A stretch of DNA of 10,128 nucleotides from positions 1 to 10,128 of the forward strand of contig JBDIBB010000137.1 of the NCBI GenBank assembly GCA_039812685.1, given 5' to 3'. This DNA is from JBDIBB01 sp039812685. GTDB lineage: Bacteria > Acidobacteriota > Vicinamibacteria > Vicinamibacterales > JAFNAJ01. The first letter of the stretch is position 1. Each line of letters begins with the position of its first letter. This document shows, piece after piece, positions 1 through 7,608 of this stretch. Both the position numbers and the translations under genes were made by a program. The notes beneath the pieces were generated by a model, which was not told the DNA's origin, did no database searches, and saw nothing but the letters and a program-made list of their open reading frames with translations.

Positions 1-1
1 C

Positions 2-3000
2 GTGCCCGCCTGGGTGCAGGATGGTCAGACGCTGACCGTGACCGCGCGCGCCGTGGATCTGTCGGGCAACACCAGCGTGCCCGCCACGCTCACGCTGACG
101 GCTCGCATCGTGTCGGACGTCACCCTGCCGGCCTCGTCGCTGCTGCTGGCTGGCGACGTGTCGCCGACCCCCGTCCAGATCCCCGCTGCCGCGCCCGCGG
201 GCGGCGTCCGCATCGACCTGGCGTCGGGCAACGCCGGCGTGGCCACGGTGCCGCCATTCGTGAGCGTGCCGGAGGGCGCCGCGTCGGCCACCTTCGAGAT
301 CACCGGCGTGGCCGGGGGGACCACCACCGTCGAGGCGCGAATCGACGGCGTGCCGCGCGCGTCGATGACCGTCACCGTGCGCGGTGGCGTCGTGCGCGGT
401 CGCGTGGTCGACGAGACCTTCACGCCCGTCGCCGGCGTGCACGTCACCGCGATCGGATCCGCGACGGGCCTCACCGACACGCTCGCCGACGGCACGTTCC
501 TCGTGGAGGGAGTGCTGGCCGGCGCCGGGCAGACCATCACCGTGCGGGCGTTCGACGAGCGATCCGGGCGGCTGGGCGTGGCCACGGGCGCGTACGGCGT
601 CGCCAACGGCGCGGTCACGCTCGCCGACATCGTGCTGCTCGAGGCCGGATCGATTACCGGAACGGTCGTGCAGGCCGACGTCGCCGGCACGCCGGCAGGC
701 GCTGGCGTGCGGGTGGATCTGTTGCGCGGCGGCGGCAGCCAGCCCGGGGAACTGCTCGCCACGACGTTCACCGGCGCCGACAGCCGCTTCGCCTTCGACA
801 TCGTGTCGCTCGGCACCTACGTCCTCGAGGCCAGTGATGTGGCCGGCAATCGGGGACGCCTGGCCACCGGCATCGGCAGCAGCGGGGCGACGACCGACGT
901 CACGGTGAGATACCTCGGGCGCGGCGCGGTGCTCGGCACCGTGCGGACGGCCGGGGGCGCCCCCGTCCCGAACGCATCCCTCACGCTGTCGGTGTCGAGC
1001 CTCTTCGGAACCGCCGCGCGCACCGGCACGGCCGCCGCCGATGGCACGTTCCGGTTCGGCGGCGTCTTCATCGGCACCTTCACCCTGCAGGCCGCCGACC
1101 CGATCTCGCACGCGATTGGCGGGGTGTCGGGCGCGGTGGCGCTGCACCAGGAAGAGGTGACGGCCGACGTCAGCCTGACGCCGTTCTCCAACCTCCGTGG
1201 GACCGTCTTCAGGGCGGATGGCGTCACCCCCGTGGGCGCCGGTGTCAGCGTCACGCTGAACCGCTGCGACGGCAGCACCTATGCCGGTTGCGTTCTCGCG
1301 ACGGTGACCGACGAGCAGGGTCGGTACCGCTACGACTTCGTGCCGCTGGCGAACGAGGCGATCGTCATCGCGCGTGACGCCGCCACGCGCGGCGTCGGGC
1401 GGGGCGCCATCCCGTTGAACGTCAACGGGGCCACGCCGACGCTCGACATCACCTTCCAGCCGCAAGCCACGCTGGTGGTGCTCGTCACGGATGCGAATGC
1501 GATGCCGCAGGCCTCGGCTGCCGTGACCGTCAGCGCCACGGGCACGGGCGTCACCGATCAACTGACGGCCATCACCGGCGCCGACGGGACCGTCGTCGTG
1601 GAACGTGTGCTTGCCGGTTCGGTCGTGGTCTCGGCTTCCGCCGGCGGCCTCTCGGGTTCCGCGCGCGCGACGCTGTCGGCAGGCGACGTGAAGAACGTGA
1701 CCGTCGTGCTGCAGCCGACCGCGACGATCACCGGCCGTGTCTACCTGCCCAACGGGCAGTCGCCGGCCGTCGACGGCCGCGTGGTCGTCACGCGCCAGAC
1801 CGCGCCCTTCACCGAGGTGTCCATCGTGCTGACGCCCGAGGCCGATGGGCTCTATCGGGTTGAGGGGCTGCCGCTGGCAGGCTACCTGGTCCGCGTCTTC
1901 GACGCCGCCGGCCAGCTCCGGGGCATCGCGCGCAACGTCGTGCTCGCCAGCAACAACGAGGTGGTGACGCGCGACTTCACGCTGGTCGGGCTCGGCACCG
2001 TGTCGGGCCGCGTCGTGAACCCTGACGGATCGGCACCGTCCGGCATCGCCGTCGTAGTGACGAGCTTCGCGCCCGAGTTCGGGTCGAGCCGTACGGTCAC
2101 CGCCGATGGCGGCGGCCATTACGTGGTCGAGCGCGTGCCGGTTGGCGGCGTGCTCGCGACGGCGCAGACGGCGCAGCTCATCGGCGAAGCCCGCGGACAG
2201 CTCACGGTCGACGGGCAGACGCTGACGCTCGACATCCTGCTCGAGTCCAACATCGTCACCCTGCCTGCCACGCTCGCCGACGGGAACGGATCGAATTACA
2301 TCGTGGCGGGCAGCGGACGCCTCGAGGGCGGTTTCTTCAGCGTGTTCAACGGCACCAACGCGGCCAATCGCGGTTCGGCGAACCTGGTGATCACGCGCGA
2401 TGGTGCCCCGGAAGCCTTCGCCGGCTCCGCCTTCGGCACCTACGAGGGCCAGCGGCGGGAGATCGCGATCCGCCAGGACGCCCTGCAGGGCCTCTCGGTG
2501 GTGCGGAAGGTGTTCGTGCCGGCCACCGGCTACTTCACACGCCATCTCGAACTGCTCACCAACCCCACGGCGATGGACATCACGGTGGACGTGCAGGTGG
2601 TGTCGAACTACCGTGCGGCGTACTGCTGCAGCGTCGAACTCGCCGCGACCGGCAGCGGCGATCGCGCGGTGACCGCCGCGGATCGCTGGGTGGTGCTCGA
2701 CGACTTCACCGACGCCGATCCGCAGGGCGTCTTCAACGCGCCCCCGGTCGCCTATGTGCTGTCCGGGGCCGGCGCGCTCATGGCCCCGCAGGACATCGCC
2801 TATCAGGACTTCGGCAACCGCGTGGCGCAGCTCGCGATCACGTGGCAGCAGGTGACGATCCCGGCAGGTCAGACGGTGGGCCTGATGCACTTCACCGCGC
2901 AGCAGGTGAACAAGGCCGGCGCGATTGCGACCGCGCAGCGCCTCGAGACGCTGCCGCCCGAGGCGCTCGACGGCCTCAGCGCCGGCGAGATCGCCGCCAT

Positions 3001-6000
3001 CCGCAACTTCGTGGTGCCCGCCGACGGAGTGGGGACGGTGGAGCCGCTCCCTGTCCTGACGGGCACGGTGTCTGGCACCGTCTTCGAGGGCGACGGCACG
3101 ACGCCGGTTCAGGACGCCACCTTGAACCTGGTCAGCAGCAGCCCCTACTTCGGCCGGCGCCGGGAGTTCACTTCGACCACCGGCGGCGCCTTCTCGGTGA
3201 CGGGGCTGGTGGGCGGCGCGCTGCCGATTCCGGTCGCGCCCTTCACGATCACCGCCACGCACCCGGGATCGGGCAACGCCGGCCCGGCGATTCCGGGCGC
3301 CTTCGCCGAGGGCACGACCTCGGCCACCGTGGACGTGCTCTTCACCAACCTCGGCCGGATCGAGGGCACGGTGCGCCGGGCGAACGGCGTTCTCGCGCCA
3401 GACGTCCGGGTCGTGATGCAGACCACCACCGGCACTTACGTGGGCGAGCGTGCGACTGACGCCAGCGGCGTCTTCCGGTTCGCGGGCGTGGCGCCCGACA
3501 CCGTGGTCCTCACCGGCGATCAGATCCACGCGCAGGGGACCGGCATCGCCACACCGCCGACCCAGGTCCAGGTGCTCGCGGGACAGAGGGCGACGCCCGC
3601 GCTGACGCTCGAGCAGGACGGCTCGCTGCTGATCACGGTGACCGACGCCAACGGCGTGGCTGTGCCCGACGCCCACGTCGTGTGGGAGCGCGACAACGGC
3701 CAGTTCACCCGCAGCGCCTACACGGACGCGACCGGTCGCATCGAGTCGTCCTTCATGCCTGTCGGGACGTTCACCCTGAGGGCGTACGACCCGACTGGCA
3801 ACGTGCCCGCGCACGCCACGTTCTCGATCGCGCCGGGTCAGCAGACCAGCGTGAACGTGCAGTTGCTGCGGCTGGGGACGGTTACCGTGACCGTGCTGCG
3901 CACCAACGGCCAGCCGGCCGCGAACATGCCCGTCCACTTGTTCGACAGCGACGTCTCGCGGTCTGCCACCACCAACGTGAACGGCAACGCCGTGTTGACC
4001 GACGTGCCGTTCGACCGCGCACTGACGCTGCTGGCGACCCACAGCCAGAACTACAAGGTGCGGACCGAAACCACCTTCACTCTCACGGCCGCCACCAGCT
4101 CCGCGACCGTGACGCTGCCTCCGTACGGGCAGATCGGCGGCACGGCGACGCTGGCCAACGGCGGCCTGATCCTCAACCGCTGTGTCGTTTCGCTCGCGGG
4201 CACCGACTACAGCCTGAGCCTGTGCACCAATGCCTCCGGCGCGTTCTCCGCCGACGGCGTGCCCGTGGGGGTTCCGGTCACGGTTCGGGTGAACCACCCC
4301 ACGGTGCCCGGCCTGTTCAAGAACACCGTCGTCACGCTGCCCGAAGATGGCGCGGTTGTGTCCAGGGCGTTCGCCACGGCAGCCCAGGGCACCGCGCGGC
4401 TCACCGTGCTCCAGGGCGACGGCACGCCCTTCGCCGGCGTGCGCGTCGAGACGCGCACGACCACCAGCCCCACGTCGTTCACCTTCCGCGGGACGACGAA
4501 CGCGTCGGGCGTCATCGACCTTGCGTCGATCCCCGAGGGCGTGTTCACGGTGCGCATCCGCAACGCGTCGAACACGCTGACGCTGGGCCAGCGGGACTTC
4601 GAGTTCCTTGCCGCCAACGACGGGCAGACGGTGGGCTACACCTACCAGCTGCAGTCGTTCACCGGCAATGTCAGCGGCTCGCTGCGCCTGGAGAACGGGA
4701 ACCCCGCCCTGACGCCCGTGACGGTCCGCGCGACGGCCGTCGCCGACGGCAGCACGGTGGCGACGACGTCCTCCAGCACGGGCAGCTACAGCTTCGCGAA
4801 CCTGCGGCAGCCCGAGGGCGGGCTGCGGCTGGTGGCCACCTGGGAGCGGGACGGCGAGATCCGGTCGGCCGAGCAGACCGTGACCTTCTCCGCCGGCGGG
4901 GAGGCCGTGACCCGCGACTTCACGCTGCCGCTGGTGATCGGCACGGTGCGCGGGCGCGTGACGGCCGCGGCCGACGGCGTCCCGGTCGCCGGCGCCGCCG
5001 TCTCGCTGGCGACCGAGGCCTACTCGCCGATCGCCAGCCCGCAACTCACCGATGCCGACGGACGTTACGCCTTCAGCGACGTCGTGATGGCGCGCACCCG
5101 CTTCCGCGTCACGCTCACGATGAACGGCGTCGTGTCGGGCCAGATCGTCGTTACCGACCGCGTGCTCGACGAGAGCCGTTCCGCCGTCGTGGACTTCGTC
5201 GTCGACGGCCACGTGGTGCGGCTCACGGGCACGGTGACCGCAAGCGATCTCGTGACGCCCATCAGCTACGCGCCGGTGTACGTGCAGGTGCCGTGCGCCG
5301 TGCGGCCCGAGTCCTGCAGCGAGGGCCAGACGCACTTCACCACCGCCTCGCGCAGCACGAACGCCGCCGGCGTCTTCGAGTTCCCGCTGGTCGCCGTGAC
5401 GGCGGGCGCGCGCCTGCAGGTGCGCTCGCCATCGCGCTACGACAACATGCTCGTCGTGCCGCTCGCGGCCGACGCCACGAACTCGACGAAGGTGGTGGAC
5501 GTCACCTTCCCGATCTCGGTGGTGACAGGCGTCGTCAGCTTCGACGGTGGCGCACCCGTGCCGAACCCGAACCTGTTCGCGGTGACGTCGGCGGGCACGA
5601 CCTACACCACCTACAAGGACGCGACGGGCCGCTATCGGCTCTACGACGTGCCGGTGGGGCCGATGACCCTGATGGCGCAGGACTACGACTCGGGCCTCAC
5701 GCGGACGGTCGAGGCAACCGTGACGGAGGCCGACCAGGTCCTGGCGCTCGACCTCACCATGCCGCCCTCGACCACCGTCGAGGTCAGCGCCATCGGGCCG
5801 GACGGGACGGCGGTCGCCGAGTTCTGTGCCGGCCTCGGCAGCGCCGGGCTCGCCTTCTCGCGAACCACGTGCGAGACCACGGGCACGGCGATCTTCGAGA
5901 ACGTGCCCCTGGGGCCGATCCACGTCCAGGTGCAGTACTACGACTCGACGAAGGGCCGCTATCAGTATGCGTCGATGGTCGCCGACGTCACGGCTGCGCC

Positions 6001-7036
6001 GTCCCCGTTCACCCTGGCCGTCGACTATCGGGCGCCGTCGCGCGCCGCGCTCGATCTCACCGTGCTGGATCCCGCGGGCACTCCGGTCGCCGATGCCTAC
6101 GTGGCGCTGCTGCCATTCGGATCCGACGGCCCCCTCGGGTCCGACAGCTACTACGTCGCGACCGGCGCAGGCGGCACCGTGAGCTTCACCGACCTGCCGC
6201 CGGGGCCGTTCCGGGCCCAGGTCGATCGCTGGGATCCGGCCAGCGGAGAGAGCGTCTACGCCGTGGTGTCGGGCGTGCTGCAGCCGGGGCAGACCACGAC
6301 CGCCACCGCGCGACTCGGCACGGCCATCAGCGACGACTTCGCGCTGGTTGGCGACGACCAGTTCGCCTACGGCCTCGACTTCGGGCGGGCTGCGATCGTC
6401 GACTGGGCGAATCCCAACGGCGTGCCGGCCGTGTTCCATCGGGCGATGCAGGCCAGCGACGGCGACACCTCCTTTGGCGGGGCGAGCTACGCGGAGGCTG
6501 ACGCGGGCCGCCGGTTGCTCACCATCGGGCCGTCCTTCGACGAGGGGATCCTGTTCACGCGGCGGGTGTTCTCGCCGCCCTCGGGTGGCTTCGTCCGCTT
6601 CCACGACGAGATCACCAATGCCCTCCCCTACGAGCGCACGCTGGTCGTCTGGCTGCGCCACGACATGGAGGACGACGGGGCCTTCACCCTCGACAGCACG
6701 GCCTCGCCGACCACGCTGACGTTCGTGTCGAGTGAGTCGCCGACGATGGCCGTGGCGGGGTTCGTGCTCGGCGGCGCCGGCGCGCCGGTGAGGGCCGGCG
6801 GGTTCGACCTGCCCGACGCCAGCCATGCCGACAGCGACGCGAGGTACGCCTACGTGGTGAAGCTGCCCGCCTTCGGGACGATCGGGTTGCTGCACTTCGC
6901 GGCGCAGCGGGCGCCGGAGGATCTCGCGGCGCTGCAGCAGCAGTTGCGCGCGCTGGCCGATCTCAGCGATCCGAACGCGCTGGCGGGGTTGACCGCGCCG
7001 CAACGGGCGGCCATCAGGAACTTCGTGATTCCATGA
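2..7036 (+). CDS. Giant secreted carboxypeptidase-regulatory-like repeat protein (5' partial)
   Basis: The frame is open from the window edge to TGA at 7034-7036 and gives 2344 residues; the GTG at base 2 is only the first in-frame start-like codon and the true start lies upstream. Residues about 1-36 look like the end of an Ig-like domain, and about 37-126 like a Big-type domain. From about residue 128 there are 19 repeats of roughly 80-100 residues, each opening with a G-x-(V/I)-x-G-x-V strand, then P-V-x-x-A or similar, a D-G-x-(Y/F) turn and a V-P-x-G turn, as in carboxypeptidase regulatory-like beta-sandwiches. Seven repeats precede a non-repeat module (about 750-1006), twelve follow it, and a second copy of the module (about 2111-2344) ends the protein. 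The only cysteines are 422/430, 875/876, 1394/1408, 1765/1772 and 1942/1957. No transmembrane segment or catalytic motif is seen. By family it is probably an extracellular structural or adhesive protein; the ligand is unknown. The coding call is certain, the role is inferred. Confidence 0.93.
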   Translation: MPAWVQDGQTLTVTARAVDLSGNTSVPATLTLTARIVSDVTLPASSLLLAGDVSPTPVQIPAAAPAGGVRIDLASGNAGVATVPPFVSVPEGAASATFEITGVAGGTTTVEARIDGVPRASMTVTVRGGVVRGRVVDETFTPVAGVHVTAIGSATGLTDTLADGTFLVEGVLAGAGQTITVRAFDERSGRLGVATGAYGVANGAVTLADIVLLEAGSITGTVVQADVAGTPAGAGVRVDLLRGGGSQPGELLATTFTGADSRFAFDIVSLGTYVLEASDVAGNRGRLATGIGSSGATTDVTVRYLGRGAVLGTVRTAGGAPVPNASLTLSVSSLFGTAARTGTAAADGTFRFGGVFIGTFTLQAADPISHAIGGVSGAVALHQEEVTADVSLTPFSNLRGTVFRADGVTPVGAGVSVTLNRCDGSTYAGCVLATVTDEQGRYRYDFVPLANEAIVIARDAATRGVGRGAIPLNVNGATPTLDITFQPQATLVVLVTDANAMPQASAAVTVSATGTGVTDQLTAITGADGTVVVERVLAGSVVVSASAGGLSGSARATLSAGDVKNVTVVLQPTATITGRVYLPNGQSPAVDGRVVVTRQTAPFTEVSIVLTPEADGLYRVEGLPLAGYLVRVFDAAGQLRGIARNVVLASNNEVVTRDFTLVGLGTVSGRVVNPDGSAPSGIAVVVTSFAPEFGSSRTVTADGGGHYVVERVPVGGVLATAQTAQLIGEARGQLTVDGQTLTLDILLESNIVTLPATLADGNGSNYIVAGSGRLEGGFFSVFNGTNAANRGSANLVITRDGAPEAFAGSAFGTYEGQRREIAIRQDALQGLSVVRKVFVPATGYFTRHLELLTNPTAMDITVDVQVVSNYRAAYCCSVELAATGSGDRAVTAADRWVVLDDFTDADPQGVFNAPPVAYVLSGAGALMAPQDIAYQDFGNRVAQLAITWQQVTIPAGQTVGLMHFTAQQVNKAGAIATAQRLETLPPEALDGLSAGEIAAIRNFVVPADGVGTVEPLPVLTGTVSGTVFEGDGTTPVQDATLNLVSSSPYFGRRREFTSTTGGAFSVTGLVGGALPIPVAPFTITATHPGSGNAGPAIPGAFAEGTTSATVDVLFTNLGRIEGTVRRANGVLAPDVRVVMQTTTGTYVGERATDASGVFRFAGVAPDTVVLTGDQIHAQGTGIATPPTQVQVLAGQRATPALTLEQDGSLLITVTDANGVAVPDAHVVWERDNGQFTRSAYTDATGRIESSFMPVGTFTLRAYDPTGNVPAHATFSIAPGQQTSVNVQLLRLGTVTVTVLRTNGQPAANMPVHLFDSDVSRSATTNVNGNAVLTDVPFDRALTLLATHSQNYKVRTETTFTLTAATSSATVTLPPYGQIGGTATLANGGLILNRCVVSLAGTDYSLSLCTNASGAFSADGVPVGVPVTVRVNHPTVPGLFKNTVVTLPEDGAVVSRAFATAAQGTARLTVLQGDGTPFAGVRVETRTTTSPTSFTFRGTTNASGVIDLASIPEGVFTVRIRNASNTLTLGQRDFEFLAANDGQTVGYTYQLQSFTGNVSGSLRLENGNPALTPVTVRATAVADGSTVATTSSSTGSYSFANLRQPEGGLRLVATWERDGEIRSAEQTVTFSAGGEAVTRDFTLPLVIGTVRGRVTAAADGVPVAGAAVSLATEAYSPIASPQLTDADGRYAFSDVVMARTRFRVTLTMNGVVSGQIVVTDRVLDESRSAVVDFVVDGHVVRLTGTVTASDLVTPISYAPVYVQVPCAVRPESCSEGQTHFTTASRSTNAAGVFEFPLVAVTAGARLQVRSPSRYDNMLVVPLAADATNSTKVVDVTFPISVVTGVVSFDGGAPVPNPNLFAVTSAGTTYTTYKDATGRYRLYDVPVGPMTLMAQDYDSGLTRTVEATVTEADQVLALDLTMPPSTTVEVSAIGPDGTAVAEFCAGLGSAGLAFSRTTCETTGTAIFENVPLGPIHVQVQYYDSTKGRYQYASMVADVTAAPSPFTLAVDYRAPSRAALDLTVLDPAGTPVADAYVALLPFGSDGPLGSDSYYVATGAGGTVSFTDLPPGPFRAQVDRWDPASGESVYAVVSGVLQPGQTTTATARLGTAISDDFALVGDDQFAYGLDFGRAAIVDWANPNGVPAVFHRAMQASDGDTSFGGASYAEADAGRRLLTIGPSFDEGILFTRRVFSPPSGGFVRFHDEITNALPYERTLVVWLRHDMEDDGAFTLDSTASPTTLTFVSSESPTMAVAGFVLGGAGAPVRAGGFDLPDASHADSDARYAYVVKLPAFGTIGLLHFAAQRAPEDLAALQQQLRALADLSDPNALAGLTAPQRAAIRNFVIP
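383..2248 (+). repeat. First block of about 7 beta-sandwich repeats in the giant protein
   Basis: Repeat openings fall near residues 128, 215, 309, 396, 489, 575 and 665, so the period is about 80-95 residues. Examples of the opening strand are VVRGRVVD, GSITGTVV, NLRGTVFR and GTVSGRVV. The copies are strongly diverged in sequence and share mainly glycine, turn and hydrophobic positions, so this is a protein-level tandem array and not a DNA-level repeat. The fifth copy (TLVVLVTDAN) lacks the usual second glycine. The fourth holds the C422/C430 pair. Domain borders are estimated by eye. Confidence 0.75.
2249..3019 (+). repeat. Duplicated non-repeat module, internal copy
   Basis: About residues 750-1006 break the repeat pattern. 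Landmarks are V-R-K-V-F-V-P-A-T-G-Y-F around F838, the adjacent cysteines C875 and C876, a W-V-V-L-D-D-F segment, G-L-M-H-F-T-A-Q-Q around F964, and the terminal A-A-I-R-N-F-V-V-P at 998-1006. The same landmarks in the same order recur at the C-terminus of the protein. The segment is probably a single globular beta-rich domain; I do not recognise a named family for it. Confidence 0.7.
3056..6331 (+). repeat. Second block of about 12 beta-sandwich repeats in the giant protein
   Basis: Openings fall near residues 1021, 1119, 1207, 1293, 1376, 1463, 1555, 1647, 1739, 1840, 1925 and 2016. Good examples are GTVSGTVF, GRIEGTVR, GTVRGRVT and VRLTGTVT. Later copies are looser (TTVEVSAIGPDG, AALDLTVLDPAG), keeping the D-x-x-G turn but losing glycines of the first strand. 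Cysteine pairs sit in the copies starting near 1376, 1739 and 1925, in each case both within one repeat. Borders are estimated by eye. Confidence 0.75.
6332..7033 (+). repeat. Duplicated non-repeat module, C-terminal copy
   Basis: Residues about 2111-2344 match the internal module in order: T-R-R-V-F-S-P-P-S-G-G-F around F2190, G-L-L-H-F-A-A-Q-R around F2299, and the final A-A-I-R-N-F-V-I-P at 2336-2344. The spacing between the two phenylalanine landmarks is 109 residues here and 126 in the internal copy, and the last interval is 42 against 39. This copy has no cysteine where the internal one has C875/C876. The protein stops directly after the shared end motif, so that motif marks a natural domain end. 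Confidence 0.7.
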
Positions 7037-7040
7037 CGCG

Positions 7041-7044
7041 GGAG
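7041..7044 (+). promoter_or_regulatory. Ribosome binding site GGAG choosing the ATG at 7051
   Basis: GGAG lies six bases before ATG 7051. The alternative ATG at 7033 overlaps the stop of the giant gene as ATGA, but its best upstream match is AGGAA at 7016-7020, twelve bases away. The Shine-Dalgarno spacing therefore favours 7051, while the four-base overlap favours 7033. Confidence 0.55.
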
Positions 7045-7050
7045 AACGTG

Positions 7051-7557
7051 ATGGGCGTGAGACGCAGGTGGTGGGGCGGCGCCATCGCCGCCGCGATGGC
7101 CCTGGCGGCCGTGGGAGTGGGCGCGATCGAGCAGCGTCCGCTGCCGGCCTTCACGGTCATCTCGGCCGGCGGCGTGGAGACGCCCAGCGCGGGGCTCGTG
7201 CGCGAGGGGAAGTGGCTGCTGATCCACGTGACGCCGTCCTGCCGCGCGTGCGAGGGGCTGCTGCGGGACATGGCCCGGTGGGACTCGCCAGCCCTGCCCG
7301 GTGCGACGGTGCTCATCGTCGGGGCCGCCGCGCACGCCGAGGCGGCGGGCTATGTCTCGAGGGCCGTGCCCGAGGCGTTGTCGGCTGCGTCGTGGTACGC
7401 CGACGCGCAGGGCCAGGCACGGCAGGCGCTGCGCTTGCAGGGAGCCCCGGTCGTGATCGGCATGCAGGGCGAGCGCATCCAGTGGGCGATTGCGGGAGTC
7501 CTCGACGATCCGCGAACGCTGGAGTCGGCGTTGCGGACGTGGGTGGAGCAGCCGTAG
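7051..7557 (+). CDS. Exported thioredoxin-fold protein with CRAC active site
   Basis: This 168-residue protein (174 if started at 7033) begins with an R-R-R-W-W stretch and an Ala/Val/Gly-rich hydrophobic segment, a likely signal peptide or membrane anchor. A short thioredoxin-like domain follows: strand W-L-L-I-H-V, then T-P-S-C-R-A-C (Cys64 and Cys67), helix, strand A-T-V-L-I-V, and G-A-P-V-V-I with Pro133 in the cis-proline position. These two cysteines are the only ones. The T-P-S-C-x-x-C form resembles TlpA/MauD-type proteins more than classical thioredoxin, which has W-C-G-P-C. It is expected to act as a disulfide oxidoreductase facing the periplasm or outside. Its start overlaps or closely follows the giant gene, so the two are probably co-translated and functionally linked. 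Fold and export are well supported; the substrate and whether it oxidises or reduces are unknown. Confidence 0.82.
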   Translation: MGVRRRWWGGAIAAAMALAAVGVGAIEQRPLPAFTVISAGGVETPSAGLVREGKWLLIHVTPSCRACEGLLRDMARWDSPALPGATVLIVGAAAHAEAAGYVSRAVPEALSAASWYADAQGQARQALRLQGAPVVIGMQGERIQWAIAGVLDDPRTLESALRTWVEQP

Positions 7558-7572
7558 CCGGGAGGCGGGATC

Positions 7573-7598
7573 GGGTCGCCCCATCGGGGCGACGACCC
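7573..7598. terminator. GC-rich hairpin between convergent genes, likely bidirectional terminator
   Basis: GTCGCCCC at 7575-7582 pairs perfectly with GGGGCGAC at 7586-7593 around a three-base loop. An alternative outer pairing uses GGGTCG 7573-7578 with CGACCC 7593-7598. The hairpin lies in the 51-base gap between the thioredoxin-like gene and the 3' end of the minus-strand operon, where a shared terminator is expected. No T-run follows on either strand, so it does not fit the classical intrinsic terminator fully. Confidence 0.5.
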
Positions 7599-7608
7599 GT
7601 CTCGCCGA

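Noticed and set aside
25..1278. Antisense open frames opposite the giant gene (25-816 and 817-1278)
   Set aside because: Low-complexity Pro/Ser/Thr/Val/Arg translations with no signal, domain or ribosome site; they mirror the third-base GC bias of the plus-strand gene.
3682..6501. 939-residue open frame on the plus strand inside the giant gene
   Set aside because: Its translation is extremely rich in Arg, Ala, Gly and His without domains, the usual shadow of a GC-rich gene in another frame; the overlapping frame has clear repeats and a domain structure.
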